This document shows positions 13,738-21,839 of a stretch of 64,000 bases of DNA, in pieces; position 1 is the stretch's first letter; every line of letters starts with the position of its first letter. The DNA is from Variovorax paradoxus (lineage in GTDB: Bacteria > Pseudomonadota > Gammaproteobacteria > Burkholderiales > Burkholderiaceae_C): NCBI RefSeq assembly GCF_018614955.1, contig NZ_JAGGNV010000016.1:1-64000 (forward strand), written 5' to 3'. The translations under genes were made by a program, and so were the position numbers. The notes under the pieces were generated by a model that was not told the origin of the DNA, did no database searches, and saw only the letters and a list, made by a program, of their open reading frames with translations.

Positions 13738-14787
13738 CTACTGCTCCATCGCGGCGCGGACTTCGCGGCCGAGATCGATCACCGACATCGCGTAGTAGCT
13801 GCTCCAGTTGTAGCGCGTGATGACGTAGAAGTTCTGCGTGCCGGCCACGTAGCTCGGCGCATCGGCGCCGTTCTGCAGTTCGATCAGCGCGAGCAGGCCC
13901 TTGTGGGTGAGCGCCTCGCCCTCGAGCACGGCGCCGCCGGCCACGAAGGCGTCGGCGCTGAAGCTGGGCAGGATGTCGGGCGCCATCAGCACGTCCTTCT
14001 TGAGCCGAGCATCGTCGAAGCCGACCGGATAGATCGACGGCATGCCCGGCTGCCAGCCGAAGGCCCTGAAATAGCTGGCCACCGAACCGATCACGTCGGC
14101 CGGATTGTTGACCAGGTCGATGCGGCCGTCGCCGTCGAAGTCGATCGCGTACTTGGCGATGCTGCTCGGCATGAACTGCGGCATGCCCATCGCGCCCGCA
14201 TAGCTGCCGACCGGCACCATCGGATCTTCCGCGGTGCGGCTTTCGGTGCTGAGAAAGCTCTCGAGTTCGCCGCGAAAGAAGGCCTGGCGCTCGGCCGCGC
14301 GCGGATGGCCCTGCGGGAAATCGAAAGCCAGCGTGGCCAGTGCATCGATGACACGGAAGTTGCCCATGTTGCGGCCGTAGATGGTCTCGACGCCGACGAT
14401 GCCGACGATGATCTCGGGCGGCACGCCGTACTCGATTTCGGCGCGCGCCAGCGTGTCGGCATTGGCGCGCCAGAAGCGCACGCCGGCCGCGATGCGGATC
14501 GGGTCGATGAAGCGGCTGCGGTACACGCGCCAGTTCTTCGCCGTGCCCTTGGGCGCCGGCAGCATCAGGCGCGGCACGTTGGGCAGCAGCCGTGCGTTGC
14601 CGATGGTCGCGCGCACCCATTTGCGATCGAGGTTGCGCCGTTCGGCCACGTCGTCGGCGAACTGCATCGCATCCTCGCGCGTGGCATAGGGTGTTTCGCC
14701 GCGCACGGTTTTCTGGGCCGATGCGGGGATCGGAGCGGTGAGCAGGAGGAGGGCCAGCGGAAGAGCGGTCGAGAGAAGGCGTCGCAT
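13738..14787 (-). CDS. mltB: lytic murein transglycosylase B-like
   Basis: This 349-residue periplasmic enzyme cleaves peptidoglycan glycan strands, forming 1,6-anhydro ends. A cleavable signal peptide covers about residues 1-24 (PIPASAQ). The SLT_2 family features are the catalytic glutamate region VGIVGVETIYGRNMG and the YAGAMGMPQFMPSS motif. The calcium-type loop DFDGDGRIDLVNN and the C-terminal YVITRYNWSSYY are also present. The absence of a lipobox cysteine suggests a soluble form. I chose the ATG at 14787 because the signal peptide starts there. A separate 53-bp gap divides it from tgpA. Confidence 0.93.
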   Translation of the reverse strand: MRRLLSTALPLALLLLTAPIPASAQKTVRGETPYATREDAMQFADDVAERRNLDRKWVRATIGNARLLPNVPRLMLPAPKGTAKNWRVYRSRFIDPIRIAAGVRFWRANADTLARAEIEYGVPPEIIVGIVGVETIYGRNMGNFRVIDALATLAFDFPQGHPRAAERQAFFRGELESFLSTESRTAEDPMVPVGSYAGAMGMPQFMPSSIAKYAIDFDGDGRIDLVNNPADVIGSVASYFRAFGWQPGMPSIYPVGFDDARLKKDVLMAPDILPSFSADAFVAGGAVLEGEALTHKGLLALIELQNGADAPSYVAGTQNFYVITRYNWSSYYAMSVIDLGREVRAAMEQ

Positions 14788-14840
14788 GGCCCCGATTGTG
14801 CCGCCCGTGCCCTGCGCCCCGGCGCGGGACACATGCGGTT

Positions 14841-16838
14841 TCAGCGCGGCCAGGCCAGGCGGCGGAACTCGGACTTGAGCGCGGCCAGCGCAGGCCCGGG
14901 CGTTCGGGCGTAGCGCTGCGCCTCGAGCTTGAGCAGCCAGTCTGCCGCGCCTTGCGCGCCGGCGCCGAAGCGTTCGGCCAAGCGGGCCGCCATCTGGCGC
15001 GGCGGCATCGCATCGGGCACCTCGATGCCGGCTTTCTTCATGCGCGCACGGGCCTGGCCGAGCAGGCGCAGCCACGGGTCGTGCTGGCTGCGTTCCCACA
15101 GCGTCCACCCGGCGCCCGCCAGGCTGGCCACGACCAGCAGCGCGAGCAGCACGGTGGCGAGATCCTGCAGGCTCGGCGCTTCGAAGCCCAGGTTCTTGAG
15201 CAGGTCGAGCTGGCGGCTTTGCGTGTAGTTGAGCACCCATTGGTTCCAGCCGTTGTTCACGGCCTCCCAGGCGGCGCGCAGATTCTGCGCCAGCGTGGGG
15301 CTCATCACGTTGATCGCGCCGGCGAAGAGGCCCGGCTGCGGCGCCAGGCGCTGGAACTGGCCGACGCGGTCGGGCGAGATCGCGCCGGTCGGATCGACGC
15401 GCACCCAGCCCGCGCCTTCCTGCCACACCTCGGCCCAGGCGTGCGCGTCGCTGTGGCGCAGCGTCCAGAAGTTGTCGACGCCGTTGATCTCGCCACCCTG
15501 GTAGCCGGTGACGATGCGTGCGGGAATGTCGAGCGCGCGCATCAGCACCACGAAGGCAGAGGCGATGTGTTCGCAGAAGCCGGCCTTCCTGTCGAACCAG
15601 AATTCATCGGCGGTGTCGTTGCCGTAGACGCCGGGTTCCAGCGTGTAGCTGTAGCCGCCGGTGCGCAGCCGTTGCATAGCGGCCTGCACGAAGGCTGCCG
15701 TGGCCGCGCCGGCGAGCGCCGGGTCGCGTTTCATTTGCGCGGCCAGTTCGGCCGTGCGCGGGTTCGAGCCCGGCGGCAGCGCGACGTAGGGCTGCAACGC
15801 GGCCGTGCGGCGCTGCGGGCCGCTCTGGAACTGGGTGAAGCTCTCGGCCCGGTAGCGCACCAGGTCGCCGATCGGCCGATTGGCGAACCATTGCAGTTCG
15901 GGCGTGCCGAACAATTCGTAGCCCGGCAGCTCCGGCTTGGCCGGCGCGGCATCGAGAGTCAGCAGCCAGGGCCGGTTGCTGGGCTCGAGCGTGACTTCGT
16001 AGCCGATGGCGTCCCCGCGCACGCGCAGGTTCTGCGGCAGGAAGCCGCGCGAGAAGAGCGGCGGCGAAGTCCATTCGCGGCCGTCGAACTGCGACAGCAC
16101 CGGGCCGCGAAAGTACAGGTCGCGCTGCGCCGGGATGCGGTTGCCGTCGAACCTGATGCGCGCCGCGATGCCATCGTCGAGCGCGAGCTGCGCGATGCTG
16201 CCCACGCGCATCGTGTTCGAGAGGCCGGTGCGGCCGGTCATCGCGTCGTTGGGCGTGCCCCAGAGCGGCGCCATGCGCGGGAACAGCAGGAACAGCACCA
16301 GCATGATCGGCGCGCCGAGCAGCGCCATCCAGCCCGCGGTGCGCGCCGCCTGCATGAGCGGCGGCTTGCCGACCGGCATGTGGGCGTTGACCAGCGCGGT
16401 CAAGAGGCCCAGCAGCGCCAGCAGCATCGCGAAGGCCGTGGGCAGCGACTGCGAGTAGAAGAAGTTCGTGAGCATCGTGAAGAAGCCCAGGAAGAAGATC
16501 ACGAAGGCATCGCGCCGGGCGCGCAGCTCCAGCGTCTTGAGCGCGAGCAGGATCACGATCAGCGTGACGCCGGCGTCGCGGCCCAGCAGCGTGCGGTGGG
16601 TGGCGTAGGTGGCGACCAGCGTGACCGCGAGCAGGCCGGCGCGCCACCATCTGCTGGGCAGCGGCTTGGCCTGCACGGCAAGGGCGCCGCGCCAGAACAG
16701 GACGATGGCGGTGAGGGTGCTGCACCACCAGGGCAGGTTGGGGACCTGCGGCAGCAGGATGAGCGCGATCACGCCGAGCAGGAAGAGGGTGTCCCTGGCT
16801 TCCCGGGGCAGGGATTGAAGCTTGGTTGCGAAGCGCAT
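14841..16838 (-). CDS. tgpA: transglutaminase-like membrane protein (TgpA/DUF3488)
   Basis: This 665-residue protein has about six N-terminal helices (residues 15-190) and a large periplasmic transglutaminase-like domain. The catalytic cysteine lies in AGFCEHIASAF, the histidine in DAHAWAEVW, and the aspartate in VDPTGAI. One more helix (about 560) and a short cytoplasmic end follow. TgpA proteins sit with DUF58 and MoxR genes and are important for viability in Pseudomonas; the substrate is unknown. The three genes occur here in the usual order, but a 648-bp repeat-filled spacer separates this gene from DUF58. A GGAG from the adjacent hairpin repeat serves as its ribosome-binding site. Confidence 0.9.
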   Translation of the reverse strand: MRFATKLQSLPREARDTLFLLGVIALILLPQVPNLPWWCSTLTAIVLFWRGALAVQAKPLPSRWWRAGLLAVTLVATYATHRTLLGRDAGVTLIVILLALKTLELRARRDAFVIFFLGFFTMLTNFFYSQSLPTAFAMLLALLGLLTALVNAHMPVGKPPLMQAARTAGWMALLGAPIMLVLFLLFPRMAPLWGTPNDAMTGRTGLSNTMRVGSIAQLALDDGIAARIRFDGNRIPAQRDLYFRGPVLSQFDGREWTSPPLFSRGFLPQNLRVRGDAIGYEVTLEPSNRPWLLTLDAAPAKPELPGYELFGTPELQWFANRPIGDLVRYRAESFTQFQSGPQRRTAALQPYVALPPGSNPRTAELAAQMKRDPALAGAATAAFVQAAMQRLRTGGYSYTLEPGVYGNDTADEFWFDRKAGFCEHIASAFVVLMRALDIPARIVTGYQGGEINGVDNFWTLRHSDAHAWAEVWQEGAGWVRVDPTGAISPDRVGQFQRLAPQPGLFAGAINVMSPTLAQNLRAAWEAVNNGWNQWVLNYTQSRQLDLLKNLGFEAPSLQDLATVLLALLVVASLAGAGWTLWERSQHDPWLRLLGQARARMKKAGIEVPDAMPPRQMAARLAERFGAGAQGAADWLLKLEAQRYARTPGPALAALKSEFRRLAWPR

Positions 16839-16845
16839 GGCTTTA

Positions 16846-16880
16846 CTCCCTCTCCCTCTGGGAGAGGGTGGGGGTGAGGG
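16846..16880. repeat. REP-like short hairpin repeat
   Basis: A 9-bp perfect stem, CCCTCTCCC (16848-16856) and GGGAGAGGG (16860-16868), with a TCT loop is followed by TGGGGGTGAGGG. Intergenic repeats of this general form are widespread in proteobacteria. It sits 8 bp before the tgpA start, and its complement supplies the ribosome-binding GGAG. Confidence 0.75.
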
Positions 16881-16909
16881 CTCTGGGCCTTTGATCGGGT
16901 AGCATGCTT

Positions 16910-17150
16910 TGCTGAGGCCTGGAGCCGGGAATTCGCCCCGGCAGGCGACTTACTTTCTTTTGCTTCGCCAAAAGAAAGTAAGCAAAGAAAAGGCGACCCC
17001 ACTGTCTGCGACCCCTGCGCTTCGCTCCGGGGCAACCTGCGGTGCTCGCTTTTCGCGGGGTCTCGCTCGAACTCGCCTTCGGCTCAGACAATCGCGAGCC
17101 CTGATCCGCGAAAAGCTGCGCTCCTCGGCGCAGCCAGAGGGGAGTGGCTC
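16910..17150 (-). repeat. left arm of inverted repeat composite (hairpin copy A)
   Basis: About 240 bp align over almost the whole length with the reverse complement of 17231-17462. Shared blocks include GGAGCCGGGAATTCG, AAGGCGACCCCACTGT and GCAACCTGCGGTGCTCGCTT. Inside is a hairpin core with an 11-bp outer stem (17048-17058 with 17106-17116, GCTTTTCGCGG) and an inner stem (17062-17066 with 17094-17098). No gene is supported in 16839-17486: frames crossing it change reading and have no family features. Confidence 0.85.
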
Positions 17151-17197
17151 GGGCCTTCGCTTCGCTCGGCCGTCTGAACCTCCAACAACCCAAAGCC

Positions 17198-17223
17198 CAA
17201 GTACGCGCCATGGCGCGTACTTG
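17198..17223. repeat. 26-bp perfect palindrome at the centre of the composite
   Basis: The half-site CAAGTACGCGCCA is followed directly by its exact reverse complement, with no spacer. It lies in the roughly 80-bp unique centre between the two inverted repeat arms. It could act as a cruciform or a dimeric protein site; function unknown. Confidence 0.9.
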
Positions 17224-17230
17224 TTCAATC

Positions 17231-17462
17231 CCCTCTGGGCGTGCCGAGGAGCGCAGCTTCAGGCGGATAAAGGGCCGCGCGTGTTTGAGCGCAGCGAGTT
17301 TGCGCGGACCCCGCCTGAAGCGAGCACCGCAGGTTGCCCGCAGCGAAGCGGAGGGACACGCACAGTGGGGTCGCCTTCTTTTGCTTACTTTTCTTGGCGA
17401 GACAAGAAAAGTGAGTCGCCCGCCGGTGCGAATTCCCGGCTCCGGCCTCGAGATCAAGCGCA
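17231..17462 (+). repeat. right arm of inverted repeat composite (hairpin copy B)
   Basis: This inverted partner of 16910-17150 ends 24 bp before the DUF58 stop codon. Its core hairpin has outer stem GCTTCAGGCGG at 17256-17266 pairing exactly with 17311-17321. The inner stem is CCGCGC (17275-17280) with GCGCGG (17302-17307). The outer stem differs from copy A on both strands in a compensating way. The element also resembles 35173-35323. Confidence 0.85.
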
Positions 17463-17486
17463 ACGCACAAATCAAAGGCCCAGCGA

Positions 17487-18461
17487 TCAACATAAAGCCA
17501 GCACCTCCAGACACCGCCGCTTGTGCGCCTCCCCCTGAGAAGGCGCAACCACCTTACCGCCCACCCGCAACCCGTAGTCCACGCCCAACCGGTCCGCCAT
17601 CAGCACCCACGCGCAAAGCCGCGACAGCCGCGCTTCCCAACCAGGCAGGCCCGCAGCCTGCGCATCCAGCCACAGTTCCTGCCGCTGTGCCTGCTGCGTA
17701 TCGCGGCTCACGAGTTCTTCCGAGCCCGTGGCCTGCGCCCGCGCCGCGCGCTTCCACACCACGAGCTTCAGCGGGTCGCCGCGCCGGTATGCGCGAACCC
17801 CGTCGTACTCGCCGGCCACGTTCGCACGCAGCATCGACGCCGCCGCCTGCCCGGCCAGGGGTTCGCCGGGCGGCAGCGGCGGCGGGTTCGGCTCGGGCGC
17901 CGGGTAGACCAGCACCTGCGAGGCCGGCCGCCATACCGTCCAGACGCGAAAGGTGCCGAGCGGAAAACGGGTCTCGGCCGTGAGCGTCGGCACCGGATGC
18001 AGGCCGCGCCGTTCGGGCTTGAAGGCGACCTCGACCGTTGCGCTGCCCTCGGCGGGCACGTCGCTCCACGACCATTGCCCGCTGTGACGCACGGCCAGCC
18101 CGATGCCATAGCGCGTGCTGCGCCGCTGGTTGTGCAACATCACGCGGAACACCGCGGCGGCACCCGCGTAGCGCGCATCCGGCGCCATCAGGCGCAGCGC
18201 CAGACCGCGCAGCGTCGCGTGGCACACGTACATGCCGACCGCCACGCAGCCGGCCAGCAGGAAGGTCAGCAGATAGCCGAGGTTGAGCTGGTAGTTGATC
18301 GAAGCGATCAGCAGCAGCAGCAGCGTGCCGGCCAGCATCCAGCCCGCGGGCGTCGGCACGATGTAGACGTTGCGCTGCGTGAGCTCGAGCGTGTCCGAAG
18401 GCGGCCGGCGCGAGAGGAACCAGCCGTCGATGCGCGAGCGAAGCGGCGCCAGCAGTTTCAC
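17487..18461 (-). CDS. DUF58 domain membrane protein
   Basis: This 324-residue protein has two close N-terminal helices (about residues 38-80). A beta-rich domain follows, then the DUF58 core with GEYDGVRAYRRGDPLKLVVWKRAAR around residues 215-240 (the family's typical R-x-Y-x-x-G-D motif). DUF58 proteins are partners of MoxR ATPases and often carry a vWA-like fold. Function is not established. It overlaps the moxR-like gene by 4 bases. Downstream toward tgpA the usual operon continuity is broken by the repeat composite. Confidence 0.88.
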   Translation of the reverse strand: MKLLAPLRSRIDGWFLSRRPPSDTLELTQRNVYIVPTPAGWMLAGTLLLLLIASINYQLNLGYLLTFLLAGCVAVGMYVCHATLRGLALRLMAPDARYAGAAAVFRVMLHNQRRSTRYGIGLAVRHSGQWSWSDVPAEGSATVEVAFKPERRGLHPVPTLTAETRFPLGTFRVWTVWRPASQVLVYPAPEPNPPPLPPGEPLAGQAAASMLRANVAGEYDGVRAYRRGDPLKLVVWKRAARAQATGSEELVSRDTQQAQRQELWLDAQAAGLPGWEARLSRLCAWVLMADRLGVDYGLRVGGKVVAPSQGEAHKRRCLEVLALC

Positions 18462-19390
18462 GGCAAGGGGACTGCGGCGGTCATGGCGCGCACCTGCTCG
18501 ACCGCGCCGCGGCCCGCATCGCCGAGCGGCGTGAGCCGGTGCGCGATGGTCTGCGGCAGCACGGCCTGCACGTCGTCGGGCGCCACGTAGTCGCGGTTGG
18601 CCAGAAGCGCCTGCGCCTTGGCCGCGCGCAGCACCGCGATGCCGGCGCGCGGCGAGAGGCCCTGCAGGAACCAGCGGCCCGAGCGCGTCGCGGCGATCAG
18701 GTCCTGCACGTAGTTCAGGAGCGGCTCGGCCGCATGCACCTGCAGCACGCGCTGTTGCAGCGCCGTGAGTTCACCCGCGGTGAGCAGCGCCGGCAGGCCG
18801 GCAAGCATCTCGCGCCGGTCGGCGCCGGCCAGGAGTTCGCGCTCGGCCGCGCGGTCGGGGTAGCCCAGCGAGATGCGCATCAGAAAACGGTCGAGCTGCG
18901 ACTCGGGCAGCGCGAAGGTGCCCAGCTGGTCGTGCGGGTTTTGCGTCGCGATCACGAAGAAGGGCGTGGGAAGAGGGCGCGTCTCGCCTTCCACCGTGAC
19001 CTGCTTCTCCTCCATCGCTTCCAAGAGCGCGCTCTGGGTCTTGGGGCTCGCGCGGTTGATCTCGTCGGCCAGGAGCACCTGGGCAAAGATGGGCCCGGGG
19101 TGGAACACGAAGGCCTGCTGCCCGCGGTCGTAGATCGCCACGCCGGAGAGATCGCCCGGCATCAGGTCGGCGGTGAATTGAACCCGCGAGAACTGCAGGC
19201 CGAAGGTATGCGAGAGCGCGTGGGCGAGGGTGGTCTTGCCCACGCCCGGCACATCCTCGATCAGCAGGTGGCCGCCGGCCAACAGGCAGGCCACGCAGTC
19301 GCGCACCTGTGCCTCTTTGCCCACGATCACCGTGTTAAGCTGGCCGAGCAAACTGGCGAGCTTCGCGGCAACGTCCATTTTTGTATCCAT
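18458..19390 (-). CDS. MoxR-type AAA+ ATPase
   Basis: This 310-residue protein has Walker A GVGKTTLAHA (near residue 52), Walker B LLADEINRA, and the downstream arginine-containing sensor segments EGETRPLPTPFFVIATQNP and LDRFLMRI, as in MoxR/RavA-type chaperone-like ATPases. Members act with DUF58 and vWA proteins in maturation or envelope stress roles. I use the ATG at 19390; a TTG lies 6 bases upstream and another ATG 12 bases downstream, and no strong Shine-Dalgarno decides between them. It is first in the leftward MoxR-DUF58-TgpA set. Confidence 0.9.
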   Translation of the reverse strand: MDTKMDVAAKLASLLGQLNTVIVGKEAQVRDCVACLLAGGHLLIEDVPGVGKTTLAHALSHTFGLQFSRVQFTADLMPGDLSGVAIYDRGQQAFVFHPGPIFAQVLLADEINRASPKTQSALLEAMEEKQVTVEGETRPLPTPFFVIATQNPHDQLGTFALPESQLDRFLMRISLGYPDRAAERELLAGADRREMLAGLPALLTAGELTALQQRVLQVHAAEPLLNYVQDLIAATRSGRWFLQGLSPRAGIAVLRAAKAQALLANRDYVAPDDVQAVLPQTIAHRLTPLGDAGRGAVEQVRAMTAAVPLP

Positions 19391-19464
19391 ATGCAAACAA
19401 TACCGTAAAGCCCTGCGGCTAGGGTCTGGCCCTACGCTGCATGAGGCTACGACGTGATCGATCC

Positions 19465-20418
19465 ATGGGCAAAACCGGCTATTTCACCCACCGCGACTGC
19501 TGGAAACACGAGATGGGCGCGGGGCATCCCGAATGCCCCGAGCGGCTCGATGCGATCGAGGACCGGCTGCTGGCGACCGGCGTCGCCGATGCGCTCGAAC
19601 GCGCAGAGGTGCCGCTGGCCACGCTGGAGCAGATCACGCGCGCGCACAGCGTCGAACACCTGGAACTCCTCGAGGCGCTGAGCCAGCGATTGATCGCCGA
19701 TGCGCCGGCCGGCGGCCCGCGCTACGCGCAGCTCGATCCCGACACCGCGCTCTCGCGCTTCAGCGTGCTGGCCGCCCGCCGTGCCGCTGGCGCCGCCATC
19801 GCCGCGACCGATGCGGTGATCGCCGGCACGCTGGACAACGCCTTTTGCGCCGTGCGCCCGCCCGGCCACCATGCCTGCCGCGACAAGGCGATGGGCTTCT
19901 GCGTCCTCAACAACGTGGCGATCGCGGCGCGCCATGCGATCGAGGAGCACGGCCTGGAACGCGTCGCGATCGTCGACTTCGACGTGCACCACGGCAACGG
20001 CACCGAAGACATCCTGAGCAACGACCCGCGCGTGCTGATGGTGGGCTTCTTCCAGCATCCCTTCTATCCGTACAGCGGCACCGACCACCCGGCGTCGAAC
20101 ATGCTCAACCTGCCGGTGCCAGCCTACACCAAGGGCATGGACGTGCGCGAGCTGATCGAGGCCTGCTGGATGCCGCGGCTCGAAGACTTCAAGCCGCAGA
20201 TGATCTTCGTGAGCGCGGGCTTCGACGCCCATCGCGACGACGACCTGGGCCAACTGCGGCTCAACGAGAACGACTTCGCCTGGATCACCGAGCGCATCCG
20301 CGACGTGGCGCGGCGCCATGCCGGCGGGCGCATCGTGTCGATGCTGGAGGGCGGCTACAACCTCGATGCGCTCGCGCGCAGCGTCGAAACGCACTTGCGC
20401 GTGCTGGCCGATCTCTAG
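19465..20418 (+). CDS. histone-deacetylase-family amidohydrolase
   Basis: This 317-residue zinc hydrolase belongs to the HDAC/AcuC/AphA superfamily. Catalytic motifs are RPPGHHACRDKAMGFC, DFDVHHGNGTEDI (zinc Asp/His), VSAGFDAHRDDDLG and LEGGYN. Bacterial members deacetylate polyamines or other small acylated amines and sometimes proteins; the substrate here is unknown. I prefer the ATG at 19465 over the frame start at 19441, because family proteins begin near KTGYFTH. It is followed 2 bases later by an MscS channel gene, so the two are probably co-transcribed. Confidence 0.9.
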   Translation: MGKTGYFTHRDCWKHEMGAGHPECPERLDAIEDRLLATGVADALERAEVPLATLEQITRAHSVEHLELLEALSQRLIADAPAGGPRYAQLDPDTALSRFSVLAARRAAGAAIAATDAVIAGTLDNAFCAVRPPGHHACRDKAMGFCVLNNVAIAARHAIEEHGLERVAIVDFDVHHGNGTEDILSNDPRVLMVGFFQHPFYPYSGTDHPASNMLNLPVPAYTKGMDVRELIEACWMPRLEDFKPQMIFVSAGFDAHRDDDLGQLRLNENDFAWITERIRDVARRHAGGRIVSMLEGGYNLDALARSVETHLRVLADL

Positions 20419-20420
20419 GA

Positions 20421-21701
20421 ATGGATTTCAGCGCCTTCACTCAGCGCCTCGGTCAGATCGACGCGCGCAGCCTGTCGATCGAACTTGCTGCCCTGGTCGG
20501 ATGCGTGGCGCTGGCCTGGGCGGTCTGCCGCTGGTTCGGCCGCGACCAGCCCAAGGATTCGATCTGGTTCGGCGAGCGCACCTTCGACGGCCTGCTGTTC
20601 CCGCTGCTCGCACTGCTCCTGACCGACCTGGCGCGCCGCTTCGTGCTCGAGTTCCAGCCGGTGCTGGTGCTGCGCATGGCGGTGCCGGTGTTCCTTTCGC
20701 TCGCGGCCATCCGCCTGTTCGCGCGGGTGCTCAGGGCGGTGTTCCCGACCTCGGCGCTGATCCGCCTGGTCGAGCGCACGATCTCGTGGATCGCATGGAT
20801 TGCGGCGGTGCTCTGGATCGTCGGCCTGCTGCCCGCGGTGCTGGCCGAGCTCGAGAACATCACGCTGGCGTTCGGCAAGACCCGCGTCAGCCTGCGCACC
20901 ATCCTGGAAGGCGTCCTGTCGGCCGGCCTCGTGCTCGTGATCGCGCTGTGGATCGCCTCGACGATCGAGAAGCGCATCCTGCGCACCTCGGTGACCGACC
21001 TGTCGATGCGCAAGGTCGCATCGAACGCGATCCGCGCCTTCCTGCTGCTGATCGGACTGCTGTTCGCCTTGTCGGCGGTGGGGGTCGACCTGACGGCGCT
21101 CTCGGTGCTGGGCGGCGCGCTGGGCGTGGGCCTGGGCTTCGGCCTGCAGAAGCTGGCCGCCAACTACGTGAGCGGCTTCGTGATCCTGCTGGAGCGCTCG
21201 ATCCGCATCGGCGACAACGTCAAGGTCGACGGCTTCGAGGGCCGCATCACCGACATCAAGACGCGCTACACGCTGGTGCGGCAGGGCAACGGGCGCGAGT
21301 CGATCGTGCCGAACGAATCGCTGATCACGAGCCGGGTCGAGAACCTTTCCGTGTCCGACCTCAAGTTCAACATCACGACCAACATCGTGGTCGGCTACGA
21401 CAGCGACGTGGCGCAGGTGCAGGCCATCCTGTGCGATGCGGCCGCCGCGCAGGCGCGCGTGCTGAGCGATCCCGCGCCGGTCGCCTTTCTCGTCAACTTC
21501 GCGCCCGACGGGCTGGAGTTCAGCCTCAACTTCTGGATCGCCGATCCTGACAAGGGCAAGGACAACGTCCGCTCGCCGATCAACATCGCGATCCTCGAGG
21601 GCCTGCGTGCCGCCCGCATCGACATTCCGTACCCCCAGCGCGTGCTGCGCGTCGAGTCGCTGCCGCCCGGCGTTTCGGCGCCGGAGACGGCTCGCCTATA
21701 A
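20421..21701 (+). CDS. MscS-family mechanosensitive channel
   Basis: This 426-residue protein has about five membrane helices. The third-helix-type pore segment is rich in Gly/Ala/Leu (ALSVLGGALGVGLGFGLQ), followed by KLAANYVSGFVILLERSIRIGD. The beta domain comes next (VDGFEGRITDIKTRYTLV, then IVPNESLITSRVEN) with a mixed alpha/beta cytoplasmic end. It opens on membrane tension to relieve osmotic pressure. A longer reading frame exists upstream but runs antiparallel in sense to the HDAC gene, so ATG 20421 is taken. A TATAAT overlapping its stop codon may start etfB transcription. Confidence 0.92.
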   Translation: MDFSAFTQRLGQIDARSLSIELAALVGCVALAWAVCRWFGRDQPKDSIWFGERTFDGLLFPLLALLLTDLARRFVLEFQPVLVLRMAVPVFLSLAAIRLFARVLRAVFPTSALIRLVERTISWIAWIAAVLWIVGLLPAVLAELENITLAFGKTRVSLRTILEGVLSAGLVLVIALWIASTIEKRILRTSVTDLSMRKVASNAIRAFLLLIGLLFALSAVGVDLTALSVLGGALGVGLGFGLQKLAANYVSGFVILLERSIRIGDNVKVDGFEGRITDIKTRYTLVRQGNGRESIVPNESLITSRVENLSVSDLKFNITTNIVVGYDSDVAQVQAILCDAAAAQARVLSDPAPVAFLVNFAPDGLEFSLNFWIADPDKGKDNVRSPINIAILEGLRAARIDIPYPQRVLRVESLPPGVSAPETARL

Positions 21702-21724
21702 TCGCAAAAAAGCACGATCGTTCT
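21697..21724 (+). promoter_or_regulatory. candidate etfBA promoter and palindromic operator
   Basis: A consensus -10 box TATAAT (21697-21702) overlaps the stop of the MscS gene. About 8 bases later is the near-palindrome AGCACGATCGTTCT (21711-21724; one mismatched pair), placed at the expected start site. A TetR-type repressor site linked to fatty-acid or acyl-CoA metabolism is plausible. No strong -35 box was seen. Confidence 0.5.
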
Positions 21725-21839
21725 TTTTCTTCGCGCCCTGCGCCAGGTGATTGAAATGAACAGCTCGCGCGGAGGCCGGCGCCTAAAATCTCCGGTTCCC
21801 CTGCACCCCCCGGTTTCGCAATTCAATGGAGTCAAGCCA

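Noticed and set aside
14796-16877. 693-residue plus-strand frame opposite tgpA
   Set aside because: It mirrors the transglutaminase gene, whose catalytic triad and helices are clear on the minus strand.
16910-17462. CRISPR array or insertion sequence
   Set aside because: There are two inverted copies only, no regular spacers, no transposase frame and no obvious target duplication.
17144-17983. 279-residue frame running through the repeat composite into DUF58
   Set aside because: It starts in one repeat arm, crosses the palindrome and ends antisense to DUF58; the three repeat copies do not conserve a reading frame.
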